Origin: Incurvaria masculella
Taxonomy: Eukaryota > Arthropoda > Insecta > Lepidoptera > Incurvariidae
Reading direction: 5' to 3'
NCBI GenBank assembly: GCA_946894095.1
Contig: OX335652.1
Span: forward strand, 7,215,001 to 7,279,000
Length of the DNA stretch: 64,000 nucleotides
The number at the start of each line of letters is the position of its first letter. Positions within the stretch are counted from its first letter, which is position 1. Below are positions 1-12,067 of this stretch, one piece after another. Under the pieces are notes generated by a model, which ran no database searches, was not told where the DNA came from, and saw nothing but the letters and a program-made list of their open reading frames with translations. The position numbers and the translations under genes are program-made.

Positions 1-1
1 C

Positions 2-1673
2 ACGGAAGTAGAAAATAAAACACTAGAAAATAAACTCGAAACACTATCTCCAACCCAGCATGGTGAACACTCCCTGTGGAAAGTTACTAAATCTTTAAAC
101 AGACCTCAGAAATCAATACCTCCATTAAAACGAGTTAATAACACATGGGCAAGAAGCTGCGCTGAGAAAGCCGAATTGTTTGGAGAGTACCTGGAAGACA
201 CCTTCAAGCCAAACTCAACTAGTGATAATTCAACGGAAGTGAAAATCGATGAATATCTACAGAGCGACCAACAAATGTCACTACCAATTAAACCTGCTAC
301 TCCAAGAGAGATCGCCAAGCAAATCAGAGTACTTCCAAACAAAAAAGCACCAGGACATGATTTAATAACTGCCGAGGTTCTAAAGAAGCTACCCAGGAAA
401 GGCATTGTCTTTCTTACTATCGTCTTTAATGCCATTCTGAGACTGCATTATTTTCCCTATATTTGGAAGATGTCACAAATAATAATGATCCACAAAAATG
501 GAAAACCAGCTAATGAGGTGTCTTCCTATCGGCCTATTAGTCTGCTACCCGTCATGTCCAAATTATTCGAGATCATCTTTCTTAGTCGGCTAAAACCAAT
601 CTTGGAGGAGCGTAATGCCATCCCTGATCACCAGTTTGGGTTCCGATCCCACCACTCAACTATTGAACAGGTGCACAGAGTGGTTCGGAAGGTAAGACAA
701 TCCTTCGAAAAGAAAGAATATTGCTCTGCCGCCTTCTTGGACGTACAACAAGCATTTGACCGAGTTTGGCACAAGGGTCTCCTGTACAAGATTAAGAAAC
801 TCCTACCCCACACTATACATATGATCACCGCATCTTATTTAGAGGGCCGATTGTTCCAAACAAAAGTTAGGAAACGAATATTCGTGCTTCCGCGAGTGTC
901 GAGCTGGAGTTCCACAGGGGTCAGTTCTCGGCCCTGTACTATATCTTATATTTACGGCTGACATACCCGAGTCCGACAACATTCTCAGCGCCACCTATGC
1001 AGATGATGCTGCAATTATTGCTTGCTCGACAAACCCTGCCCGTGCATCTGAGATACTGCAATGGCATCTACGCAAAGTGGACTCTTGGCTGGATCTGTGG
1101 CGTATACAGGCAAGTCCATCAAAATCAGTGCACATCACATTCACGTTGCGGCAGGGTGATTGCCCACCGGTTCAGCTGAGGGGTGAGATCCTACCCCACA
1201 AGACGTGTGTCAAATACCTAGGTTGCCACTTGGACAGACGACTCCACTGGAAGAACCACATTAAGGCCAAAAGAGATCAGCTCAACCTACGCTTTAACAG
1301 CCTGTATTGGCTAATGGGAAAAAGATCCAGGCTGTCACTGACAAATAAACTCCTTGTTTATAACATCATCCTCAAGCCAGTTTGGACCTATGCATTGGAA
1401 CTGTGGGGTTCAGCTAGCACATCGAACATCGAAATACTACAACGCTTCCAAAACAAGGTCCTTCGCAGTATCAGCAATGCCCCATGGTTCACCAAAAACG
1501 AGGAGATCCACGAATACCTAAAAGTAACCACCATCAAGGAGGAAATCCAGAAGCGCTCAAAATCCTATAAATCACGACTACAAAATCACACAAATCCACT
1601 AGCTGTGGGACTACTGGACACTAAAAACGATGTAACACGGCTGAAGCGACCAAGAATTGAGGCCAAATTATAA
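2..1673 (+). mobile_element. Jockey-like non-LTR retrotransposon fragment (reverse transcriptase, C-terminal half of ORF2)
   Basis: The reading frame is open from the left window edge, so the element starts outside the window. The protein shows the RT order expected of the Jockey clade: KKAPGHD near 345-365, SYRPISLLPVMSKLFE at about 530-575, QFGFRSHHST at about 630-660, FLDVQQAFDRVWH at about 735-775, then GVPQGSVLGP at about 905-935 and YADD at 996-1007. The first part is in frame 2 and everything from the GVPQG motif on is in frame 3, so one frameshift lies between about 880 and 900. The tail (1077-1673) is the usual post-RT region with KYLGCHLD. The frameshift makes this copy inactive. 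Orientation is opposite to the neighbouring APIP gene. Confidence 0.9.
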
Positions 1674-2144
1674 AATAACAATAATAAGTGCAGTCATCAT
1701 ATTATATATATATACAAAGAAGTATAAAGCTTGCCATCATTGGACGGCAGCTTTTCAAGTCATATCCACATACCCACACTTCTGATAAAGGCTCCAAATT
1801 CAAGCTGATTGCAGAGAGACAAGACACAAAAAAAAAATATATATTTTCTGGTATTAGTGTTGTTAACCTATGTGAAGCCATACGAACATAATTATGTAAA
1901 AACAGCTCTGGTAGTAGTAACTATGTAAAGCCTCACGAAGGAAATATATGTTTTGTTATATTTGAGAATATATCATATACGAGATATTATGTAAATTTAC
2001 GAAAAAGTCCATTTTAAAATAAAATCAGCAGACACGCTCTGCGCGCCGCGGACGAATTTGGCACAACGACGCGCGCGCCCTCTTGGCGGCCGAACGACGC
2101 AACTCGCAAAATGTACCTTGTAAAAGATCTTTGGAAGAACGAAA
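1674..2144. other. AT-rich 3' flank of the Jockey fragment, no gene seen
   Basis: Likely 3' UTR and flank of the element above: short TA repeats near 1710, an A run near 1827, and a GC-rich patch at about 2038-2100 that I cannot assign. No exon-like pattern was found. Confidence 0.5.
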
Positions 2145-3300
2145 TTATATAAAACTAGCTGCCGTACCCGGCTCCGCTCGGGTTAGTGTCGGCTAAATTA
2201 TCTCATGGATAAAAAGTCGCCCACATGACTGGTCCAAAATAGGGTCAAACTGGTCCAGGACAATGTATCCATGTACCAAATTTAATCAAGATCGTTCGAG
2301 CCGAAATAGCATGATTTAATGGGAAACATCCAATAATTCCCATTTAGAGCTTCGTTGACGTTTGGTGGCTATTTAAAAAAAAAACATTTGCCGCGAGAAC
2401 CTTTCTGCACTTTCACTGCTACATTGCTTACCTAGTAAGTAACGTGTAATGTAGGTAAGTTTTGCGTGGAATCCAACCCACAGCCAGCCTCAACATCGAA
2501 AACAGTAACCCATCTCGAACCTGACTGCTCCCAGAGATGCTATACATTGATAAAATACGCATATAAATCAGGTAAGTGGTTCGCATGTTATAAGACTTTA
2601 AGACTCACTACTTACCCTTCTGGTAATGAAGCGTTATATTATGTAATCTATAAGTTTTTAGTAGAATCAGGCTAGACGTAGATACAATGCACATCTAAAT
2701 CGAGTAATTGGTTCTCAAGGATTTTATTCTGTTGGTCGCTCCTCCGGCGATTTAGCGTGATGCCAAGTAGTCCTAAAGTTGCAGGAAATACCAAGCCGTA
2801 CTTCAGTAAAAGTAAGCGCTGCCGCCGCAAAGCCGAGCCGTGCATAGCATTGCAGTTTATATGACAGCCCCATCTTAGCGTAAGCAGAACTGAATTCTAT
2901 TAGCCAATCCTAATTCCCGGGTAGTTAAATGTACATGTACTAAGTTTTACAAATCGTTAGTGCCTTGAAAATTCGCCAAACGGACACCAAACAGTCACGA
3001 CGTCTGCCCTCCCCCCGCCCCCCCCCCTCCCCCGCCGCCGCTCCCCGCCACCGCCCCCGGCTCCTCTCCCCCTAGTGTGAAGTATCGCTACCGGCATCGT
3101 TTTCGCAGCCCCGTGAAAGTTCTAAAGCCCATGGGCACATAAATTGTAGCCTATGTGTTATTCTGATGTATAAGCTATATTATTGTAAAGTTTCATTAGA
3201 ATCCATTCAGTAGTTTTTACGTGTAAGAGTAACAAACATCCATCCATCCATCCATCCATCCATTATTACAAACTTTCCCCTTTATATTATTTATTAGATC
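2145..3300 (+). mobile_element. RTE-like non-autonomous element ending in a (CATC)n tract
   Basis: It begins with a CTAGCTG...CTCCGCTCGG motif and ends with CAGTAGTTTTTACGTG, GAGTAACAAACAT, a (CATC)n run at 3236-3264 and ACAAACTTTCCCCTTTATA. That is the stereotyped tail of RTE-derived repeats in Lepidoptera. A C-rich low-complexity patch lies at about 3008-3070. No coding frame remains. The 5' boundary is approximate. Confidence 0.6.
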
Positions 3301-4317
3301 TTAACGTTACGAATTTATTTGTACATGTATGGAAAGAGCGAAAGAAATACCTATCGAATGATGTGCCCAACACAAAAATCTAACATGTGTACCACGAATA
3401 AAGTTGAGGCAAAGTTATATTTATGCAAGAAATTGTAATAGGAGACAACAATATCGAGCCTATTTCACGAGTCTCCACGAAAGGCCAATATACCTTATAT
3501 TATTTGGATAGATCTCAGAGAGATCTATCCGCACATGTGTTTAGATTTTAAGCCCTACATGTACAACCAAAGATATTAAGCTAGAGCAGTACATTTTGTA
3601 AAACGCAATACGAATCGAAGTACGGAGAGGCTCTAGTGGTCGTCTATTTTATTACTTTTCAAGGTAGTTAAGGAAATTTATTTTCAATATACGTTACGTT
3701 CGCTACAACATTACGGTGTTTCATTCTCTTCGAAATACGACGCTTTGGTTCCGGCACCACGACCCCTGACCTACGAGATCTCCGGATCGACATCGAGTCC
3801 TGCAGGGAGGCACCCCGTCGGCTGGAACTGGAAGTAGCGGACGTCGCTACGATCGAGCTATCGGAGACCCTGTACCCCGCCGCCTCCGCCCGCCGTCCAC
3901 GTACTACAGTCCACTGAGCTTCGGGGGGTGGCGGATACAAATAGGGTTCCGTTGCCAACCTTTGGTTACGGAACCCTAAAAAGAATATGTTTCTTTTTAA
4001 ACTTCATTAAGATACTTCAAAATATGCTGCTTAACTTATGCTTAACAATGTGTAAATCATTGTTAGAATGTAATATTGTAATCGTTAAAACGTTAACAAT
4101 TATAAAGCAGTATTTTATAGTTTGACTTATCTAATCTATATACATCTAATCACGAAGGAAACGAAATATTTTTGATTACTTTTTTGCTCATGGTAGTTAC
4201 CACTGTATCGGACGAAAATTTTGCGGTAGACTCGCGACCCATGGCAGAGAAAATAAACAAATAAATATATAAAAAAAATATTAAATAAATTAAATTAATC
4301 ATAAGGTAGGGGCTCAC
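3301..4317. other. Intergenic or intronic stretch with an unassigned ORF and a SINE scar
   Basis: Holds a 96-codon minus-strand ORF (3668-3958; serine/arginine-rich, starting MATEPYLYPPPPEAQW) that I do not recognise. Its first codons overlap a scar of the GGGTTCCGT...ACGGAACCCTAAAAA repeat (3945-3978), so it may be a retroelement ORF1 remnant rather than a gene. The rest is AT-rich with nothing recognised. If APIP continues leftwards, this is its intron. Confidence 0.4.
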
Positions 4318-5489
4318 TTCTTTTCCGCAGGGGGCAATTCGATATCTTCATCATCGATGTTCTGCACGAACAAGTCGTCTGGCTGCATGCGCTCTTTCTG
4401 CACCCCCGACGGTGCTATGTATATCTCGCTCCTGCAATTTTGTAATTAATGATTCATTTCTGTTGTTTCTTTCTTTCACCTAAATTGGGGTTTACGCCAA
4501 GCCAATTGACTAGCATTTTCTAATATACGGAGAGTTGAACAGCGCACGCAGTGGGTGTTAAGCAGTATACAGAGTTTTATTTTGACAGTTTAAAGAGGGA
4601 AAACCACAGAATGAGTAGTCAAAATTGTGTGGGTTAAGACGTTCTTACGTTACTTCAAAGTTCTTTGCCGTCTGAATGAGTTTAGTAGTTAAATTGTTCG
4701 GCAAAAGATCACTGAGTTATGCGTGTTACAGGCCGGCAAATAAAACACTTTGGATTATGTTGAAGAAGTATAATATGGAATGTTCATGGGCACGACACGG
4801 CGATGCGAGTACGAATGGAAGACTGTCGAGCTTTCCGCGATAGGCACGTATGTCAACAGGTGCGCGGCAGGCGGGGCGAGGGACCAGGTAGCCACGCTCG
4901 GGTTACATCCTGCCGGCGCGTCAGTGCTATATGTTTCGTTAACACCAATTTAGGTTAGAAATCCGACTAGGGGCTCAGACCATTCGGCACGGCGCCGACA
5001 CATGAGCCTAGCGAGACTAGAGCGAACCCACGATGCTACATTGTACTTCAAATAAAATCACACGCGAGTATACTTTAAATGTATTTTATTTAGAGCATTT
5101 ATCGAATGAAAATGTTTCACATTATACGATATGCATGATTCACTTTTTTTGCTAAATAAACAGTTTTCGATTGAATCTAAAGCTCAACATACAGATACTA
5201 AAATTGTATATGTTATTCTAAAAAAAAATTGTTATTTTACTTTTTCAACTTCTTCATGCAATTACGTATTGAATTATACAATCTGCTTATTATAGGTTGT
5301 GCAAGGTTTTAAATTTTTCGTCGAAACATTATTTTATATGATCTGCATTTCATACGTTCTGCCATTCCAAGTATAAAAATAAATTATAAATTACCCTTTT
5401 TTCATGGAGATTCCACCACCAGTTCCAGTGACCCATCCCAAGTCATAAAACTGTTTGCACAGTGCCGGGATAAGATTTCTTGGGTTCTC
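4318..5489 (-). CDS. APIP: APIP / methylthioribulose-1-phosphate dehydratase, two internal exons (partial gene)
   Basis: Two exons match the amino-terminal third of APIP (MtnB), a class II aldolase-family enzyme of the cytosolic methionine salvage pathway that dehydrates methylthioribulose-1-phosphate. Exon 5395-5489 (95 nt) reads [15 protein letters not shown] then [16 protein letters not shown]; exon 4318-4431 (114 nt) reads [20 protein letters not shown] then [18 protein letters not shown]. Both have AG acceptors and GTAATT or GTGAGC donors, and they join in frame across a split glycine codon. GTGGGIS is the conserved loop of the family. The zinc-binding histidines and catalytic glutamate lie in later exons that I do not find between 1 and 4317, and the start exon is also not seen. 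The gene is probably split by long repeat-filled introns, or it is a broken copy. Confidence 0.8.
4432..5394 (-). other. APIP: APIP intron
   Basis: Intron between the two APIP exons. A GC-rich patch at about 4790-5035 looks inserted relative to its AT-rich surroundings, but I cannot name it. Confidence 0.6.
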
Positions 5490-5868
5490 CTGTAATTTGA
5501 CAATGAATCAACCAATTGTGATGCGGTTTCTTTCTACATATTACTCGATTCTTCCAAAAAATTATAGGCTGATTACTATTATGCTAAATTTCGTAATGTT
5601 AGGATAACTATGAGGAAAAAACAAGCTGTTTTTGCTAGCATTTCGCATCCATAGAACATTATAAGTTTTCATCGGTCGGTTGGTCGGCCCAGTTATTTTA
5701 TTCTGCCAAAATGTTTAGTTCCTACTCAAAATGTTCGTTCCACAATTATGTTTAGGATCGTAGGTTGCCAACCATCTTAGCCTACTACCAAGTTGATATT
5801 TGGTTGCTTGTGATTTGTTACTATCATATACATTAGCTGGCCGTTGACCGGTCGCCGTTGTCCAAAGG
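5490..5868. other. Stretch without recognised genes
   Basis: Upstream side of the APIP exons. No convincing first exon of APIP was found here. Confidence 0.4.
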
Positions 5869-6200
5869 TTAAAAGTTGCCCACTGAGCAATGGAGCGAGC
5901 CATGCTGGGAATATCGATACGGGATATGGTGCGTAACGAGGCAATCCGCCGACGTAACAAAGTAGTCGATATTGGACACCGGGTGGCTAAGCTCAAATGG
6001 CAGTGGGCTGGTCAAGTGAGCCGAAGAGACGATGACTGTTGGAATAACCTTGTCTCGCACTGGCGGACGTGGGCAGGAAAACGGAGTGTGCGAAGACCAC
6101 CCACCATGTGGGACGACATCAAGTGCGTAGGTGGAAGTAGTTCCATACTGCTGAGGACCGGGAGGACTGGAGGAAAATTGGAAAATGTCCAGCACTAGCT
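5869..6200 (+). mobile_element. RTE-type LINE fragment (C-terminal end of ORF2)
   Basis: The frame at 5890-6198 starts MERAMLGISIRDMVRNEAIR and continues through LKWQWAGQVSRRDD, GKRSVRRPPTMWDD and RTGRTGGK. This is the well-known carboxy end of lepidopteran RTE endonuclease-reverse transcriptases (consensus ERAMLGVSLRDRIRNE, GKRSVGRPPARW). An in-frame stop just before the first methionine and divergence near the end show it is a dead fragment. Neither the endonuclease nor the RT core is present. Confidence 0.85.
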
Positions 6201-6356
6201 GCGTGTATTTCGCTGCCTTTTAGTATTTTTTAATGATTAGTAAAATACGTTTGTTTGGGGAGCATAGCTTACGGGCCAAGTCATTCATAATATGGGACTT
6301 CGAGGAGTTTACGCTGTAATTACCTTGTCATCCATATTTCATGTAGCACAGTAATC

Positions 6357-6378
6357 TTCTTCTTCTTCTTCTTCTTTT
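6357..6378. repeat. (CTT)n microsatellite
   Basis: Short run of CTT units between two LINE fragments. The bases just before it (about 6228-6290) resemble one arm of the foldback element at 27.6 kb. Confidence 0.7.
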
Positions 6379-6489
6379 TTTCGGCGACTTCACACCACAG
6401 GTGGAAGGCCTTTTATCATAAGTTATAAAATACAACTACGAACAAAATTATCAAAACCAACCATGCTCGCGCACACAGACTATGGAGAT

Positions 6490-7146
6490 ATATATTTTTT
6501 TTGTTTGTTTATCCAATGGACAGGCAAAAGCTCTCGCTATACAGCCTTCTCTTTATTGTATCTAATGGATTGTAATCAGTTCTGGAGTGTCATGTAGTTA
6601 AATACTTTCTATTGTCTCATGTATACATAGAAATATGGGTTCAAAGTTGGTCGGTTGACTTAATATCTTTTTCAGGTCAAGCGGGACTTTTTCTCTTTCT
6701 TTGTATGTAATTTCTAAGCATTTAAATAGTTTTTCTCTTTGCTCCTCAAAAGCACAGCAATGAAAGAAGAGGTGGTCCAGGGATTGATCAGCTAAGTTGC
6801 AGTGTGGGCATACGGCGGTGTCGATAAGGTTTAATCTGTAAAGATGGGATTGAAAAAGACAATGTCCGAAACGTAGACGACAAATTGTTGTATAATATTT
6901 TCTTCTTTTTGGTAAGGTTTTATTGAACCAAGGTGTTTTCCCAACTAAATCGTTTATTTCGGCGTACCAACGACCCGTATTGGACATTTTCCATTGTTCG
7001 GTCCATTCGTGGATAATTTCCTGTTTTATTTTCGCTACAAATTCCGGTTGCGGTAGGGCAACATTCTTAATATGGCAAATATTCAGGTTGCTGTCAGCTA
7101 TCGTTCTAGCCTTAGATGAAAAAGGAATGGATAGGGGACTAAACAA
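6490..7146 (-). mobile_element. I-type LINE fragment: post-RNase H zinc-finger end and 3' UTR
   Basis: The minus-strand frame 6598-7146 (182 codons) ends with a CPHC...DHLFFHC zinc-finger-like segment, typical of the carboxy end of RT/RNase H-bearing LINEs. It is followed by a short 3' UTR whose plus-strand copy begins TTTTTTTTGTTTGTTTATCC, that is, an A-rich tail on the element strand. The same 3' end recurs twice at 14.28-14.57 kb. No RT or RNase H core is left, so this is a 5'-truncated copy. Confidence 0.75.
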
Positions 7147-7242
7147 ATTTTACGGTCCGTCAAAAGTAAGCTCAGTCAGCCGATATGCTCTCAGTCGGTG
7201 TCAGACGTCAGTGATGAATTCAGTTGGGCGAGATTTCAAAGT

Positions 7243-7326
7243 ATGAACAAAATGTCGTCTTGTGTTGTTGAAAAATATGGAAATAACGCCATAAAGGACA
7301 ACAAGAGCAATGGAATCACATTCCAC
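7243..7326 (+). pseudogene. THAP-domain first-exon relic
   Basis: Plus-strand ORF beginning MNKMSSCVVEKYGNNAIK and ending SNGITFH at a GTATAAGT splice donor. The spacing (Met-x-x-Cys, GNN, then F-H before the intron) matches the first exon of insect THAP-domain genes. The second zinc-binding cysteine would fall where TAT (Tyr) stands; TGT would be Cys, one transition away. No partner exon is visible. It is probably a decayed THAP or P-element-like exon, but the match is short. Confidence 0.3.
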
Positions 7327-8663
7327 GTATAAGTGCAAGCATATTCAGTATATTTTTAGTTTAGTTGACCTGAAACCTTTTATGTGTTGTAAAGGCGCAA
7401 ACAGGGTTGGCACAATCAAACTTAAATTGTCAGTTCGATTTTTATTTTTGTTTTCATTTCAGTATTATATATTGAACTAAATTTTATTTTAAAAACAAGT
7501 AGGGCTGCCAAAAAACAATAGTCTACGTACTGTTTATTATTTTTTATAATGTCGTTTAGGATGTTTGTATAATATGTCTTAGTTCTGAGGCTGTGATAAA
7601 AAGGTACATCCATGAAAATGGTCAAAATTTTACATGTGACAGACAGCTCGTTTCCATAAAGATTAAAATTCTCAAGTCGTTTCTTGGCTCAAATGTCCTT
7701 TTGTCATTGAATGAGTATTAATTCCTTCAACCTGCTACATTTAATCATAGACTCCATCTTCTTAGGGCTATTATCGAAAAATATGTAAATGTAAAACTTT
7801 ATCATATACATAAAACCAATCCGGGGATTAAAGCCGCGACAAAAGGACAAAAACGTAATAAACTGAACCTATTTGAAGGAAAATAAAAAAATTGTAAAAA
7901 GAAAGAACTTAGTGGTTTATCAAAATACCATCACACATTTACGGCGAACGGCAATAATCATCAACAGGTTTTACATAACACTGTACTGACTATTATTTGG
8001 AAAATTTTTTAGCATCTAAAACGCATTGAACGAAATTTTTAAATGCATAAAATGCAAACATGGACAATTCAAGAATAATCAATATTATTAGTTTTGCAAT
8101 GTTTGACCCATTCTAGCAATACATTAATGATTCCCTCTTTGTGTTTATTTTATTTTATGATTTAAATATTTACAAATTGTGTATATTCGACTTTATTAAT
8201 TTATCCTTAATATCGATGATTTTTACTCAGAATAACGATGGTTTAATGAATGATTCCATTAATATTTTTTTCATTTTCCCGCTTGCAAATTCGCGAAAAG
8301 ATTATTTGATGCCTCGTTAACTATACAATCATGGTACTACTTGTTCTGACCACTATCACTAAATAGGAACCTTAATATTTTAATGCACAATACAATATAT
8401 TGTTATTTATTTTCGTGATCATTTTTTTGGCAACCCTGCCGTTTTCACTTTCATTTTTCATTTAGTTTTGACGCGCCATTCTGCTCAAAGGGCTTAGGAT
8501 GCGCGCATCGTTGATGTGTCATGATGGATTAGGATGAATTTTGCACTATATCTACGACCAGATGTCACAAATGTCACCATCCCTTTTTCTCACGCTATAA
8601 CTAATTCAATTTAAGGAAATTGTTGTCTCATTTCATTCTTCCGCGATTAGATGAATCTATTTG
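7327..8663. other. AT-rich stretch without recognised genes
   Basis: No ORF, splice pattern or named repeat is convincing here. The right end may contain the 3' part of the I-like element, but the homology is not clear past 8664. Confidence 0.4.
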
Positions 8664-11600
8664 TCACTTTTTCGCATGATGCATTTCCTTATACCTTGGT
8701 CCTGCTCTATTACCCTTTACGTAGTAGAGTTTGGTGTGCATGTAAAAGTATAGGTGTGTAAGTTTTTTTAAAAATAGGAACGCTTTTGAACTATCGTCAG
8801 TATGGAGGTACCGTATCCATTCTTTTTCATCTAAGGTTCTAGCTAGATAATCTGCTGAGTCGTGTGGCTTCAAATTTATGTGGCCGCGAATCCAGAAAAA
8901 CATATTTCGTAGCCTTGCTGTATCAAGGAAAAGTGTTTATTCCGTATTTGGTGTATGACATAGTGAGTATTGGCATCTAGTTTCGTATTCTGTAGGGCTC
9001 TATGAACGCTCATGCAGTCGCTTATTATTATCCACGTATAGTGTTGTTGAACTTCGATGAACTCGAGTGCGATTTGAATTGCCAAAGCTTCAGAAGTGTA
9101 TATTGATGCAGAACTAGGAATCTTAATGCCATAACCTCTCTTGGTTGTCTCGTCATAGATCGCGCAGCCGACCCCACGAACTGTTTTCGAACCATCGGTA
9201 TATATTCTTCTGTAACCTCTGTAACTTGAAATTTGTTCTAAAAATTCTTCTTTGCACTCCAAGTTTTCGTCTATTTGAATTGGAATTCCGTAGAATTTGC
9301 TGTCATATTTTCCCAAATAGCAAGGAAAGTTGAAATTGGCTTGTATTTCATATTCATTTTTGTAATGTAATATATTTGAAAAGTCTCTCAGGATGTAAGG
9401 ATGATGGCTAGGATCGGATGGGATGGAAAGGAGATGTTGAATTTTGGTAAACAAAGGATGATTTGATATGGATAGAAGCTTTAACAAAAATTTTAATTTC
9501 AGATATTTGAAGCGGATTCTCAGTGGAGAAATGTTACATTCTACTTGCATGGATACTATGGGAGTTGACATCATCGCTCCAGTTATTAAACGTAAGCTTT
9601 TATTTTGTATTTTTTCCAGTTTCTCTATAAGTTTCCAATGATGAGAAAAACATAGAAAACCATATTCAAAATGGCTACGTATCAAAGATTTAAAAAGCAT
9701 TATTAGGATTTTCGGATCCGCGCCCCAATAGGTGCCCGCTAAGGACCTCAAAATGTTGTACGATCTTAACGCTTTGTCTGCTATGCCATCGACATAAGAG
9801 TTCCAAGATAAGTTACTGTTAAATATTGTTCCTAAAAACTTAACGGTTTCAACTACCGGAAGAAGAGTGTTATTGTAGATAACTTCGGCTTTTAATTTGT
9901 ATTTATTTTTACTAAATATAACAACTTTGCTTTTCTCTGGGCTTATATCTAAATTTAACTCAGTGAAATATTTATACAAATTCTCAATGGCTTTATTTAT
10001 ACAAGTCAATGTAGTCGCTCTATCACCAATGGAACAATAAATAACCAAATCATCTGCAAATTGGAGGTTATTTACATCAAATCCTAGTTTTGAGTTTAAT
10101 TTATGAATATAAATTATAAATAAGAGGGGACTTAATATCCCACCTTAAGACGTTCCCCTATAGGAAAATCTGGGACCAAAAAGAGAGTTGCTGTATTTCA
10201 AATATACTTCCCTGCCATTTAAAAAATTATATATCCAATTTATTAATTTTTCTGGAATGCCCAAAGAGTTCAAGATCGATGCAAGTGTAAAGTGATCGAT
10301 TTTGTTTAATGCGCCGACGACATCTAAAAAAACACACACGGTATCGTGATTGAATGAGAAAGCTTTTGAAATATTCAGATGTAGATGACTGAAACTTTCT
10401 CTAGCGGATCGACCCCTCCTAAAACCAAATTGATTGCTAGGTAAAATGTTGTTTCTTTCTATAAAAAATTCTAAACGTTGTTTAATTAACTGTTCAAAAA
10501 TTTTTCCAATGCACGAAGTCAATGCCACAGGTCGATAAGAATTTGCATCGTCTTTACTTTTGTTTGGTTTAAGTATTGCGATGAGACAATCTATTTTCCA
10601 TTCCCATGGAATTATGGAAGTACACCACAGCTTATTAAGCGTGTTTAAAAATATTACCAGACTGTTGTGGTTTAAGTGACGTAGCATTTTATATGGAATC
10701 ATATCTAATCCACATGCATTATCTCGTCTAGAATTTAAGGCAGATTTCAGTTCTTGTAAAGTAAAATATTTTGTTAGGTACTCATTTTCATTATTGTTAG
10801 GAACAGAACTATTGATTGAATGTAGTTGATTTTCAACATAATCGGGTGTATACTTTTGCAAAAAATCATTAATCCAGTCATGATTTGTGTTGTGACTATT
10901 ACTTTGGTAGGTATTATTAAATTTTTTAATAGTGTTCCAAATTTTAGAAACAGGTGTATATCTGTTAAATGATTCACATAACCTTTGCCAGCTTTCGCTT
11001 CTTTCTCTTTTTAAAATGAGTTTTTTAAGTGCTTGCAATCGTTTGAATTCTATGTAATTTTCGTCATTACAATTTAGTTTAAATGTTGCATATGCTTTCC
11101 TGGAATTTTCTACAGCTGAGCTGCATTTTTCATTCCACCAGGGAACAGAAAGTTTGGGTTTTGAATGCCGAAAAGTGGAGTTAGGTGTGGATGAATGCTT
11201 CCGTTTGGGTATAGACTTCTCAATAGCTGCATTTAAAATATTACAAAAAGAATCATAAGATTCTATTGGGTTAAGATTATCAAAGTTAAAATGTTCGAGC
11301 TCTCTCAAAACTAAATCTGAGTATATTTTCCAATTTACGAGTCTAAAGTTTGGATGCTTTGGAAAATTGTTTGCAGTTTCTTGATTGTTGTATGTGTTGT
11401 TGGCTAATAATATTTTTGTTATTGTTGGCAGGTGATAACTTCCGAGAGAGTCATCATGGACCATCCAGTTACAAGACAATGCTAAAGAAGAAGATACCAT
11501 TGTGAGATCGAGTGCATTTGGCCGCCATCTACTGGAACCAACTGTTGTCACTTCACCGTTATTCAAAAGAACAAGATTGTTGTCATCAATTATTTCCAAA

Positions 11601-12067
11601 ATGTCCCTTCCACGTGAATCAGTGTTATTGCATCCCCAAAAAGTGTGATGAATATTAAAATCGCCCGCAATAATAATTGGCTCAGAGATATTTTTTACTA
11701 ATCTATCGAACTTACTTTTTGTGAAAGGTGGAGTACAATTCGGGGGACTGTATAAACTAACTATAGTTACAAATTTGTTGTTGTAAGATAATTTGATAGC
11801 TATATTTTGTATCGAGTTGTCACTTGTGGTGATAATTTTTGTGTAGCTTAGACTATTATGAATTAATATTGCTACTCCATTGTGTGAATTTCCAGAATCA
11901 GGTCTTTCCAATTGATATCCTCTAAATTTACAACGTTGTTGTGGTTTTAACCAAGTTTCAGAAATTATTGCAATATGTATATCATTTTCATATAAAAATT
12001 GAGTGAGAATATGTCGATGACATAGCAAACTTTGCGCGTTCCATTGTACAACATTCAAAGTAGACAT
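8664..12067 (-). pseudogene. I-like element ORF2: endonuclease, reverse transcriptase, RNase H (disrupted)
   Basis: Starts at 12067 with MSTLNVVQWNAQSL. Endonuclease motifs: ISETWL, IAGDFNIHHTFWG, NALDLTMV, then GSYHLPT where active enzymes have SDH; the Asp is Tyr here. RT motifs: SYRPVALTSCIGKIFEQL, NQFGFRRGRSARE, VFLDV, then a TAA stop at 10145-10147 in place of the Gln of GTSQGGILSP. Downstream of the stop the frame continues through FADD (about 10040-10055). RNase H motifs: YTDGSK, TSEALAIQIAL, SDCMSVHRAL, then a frameshift near 8880-8900 into GHINLKPHDSADYLAR. Apart from these points the frame is open for more than 1100 codons. The carboxy end (after TLDEKEW) is not recognisable as the usual zinc-finger tail. 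Confidence 0.85.

Noticed and set aside
3668..3958. 96-residue ORF as a host gene
   Set aside because: Start overlaps a repeat scar, no splice structure or family recognised, strongly biased composition.
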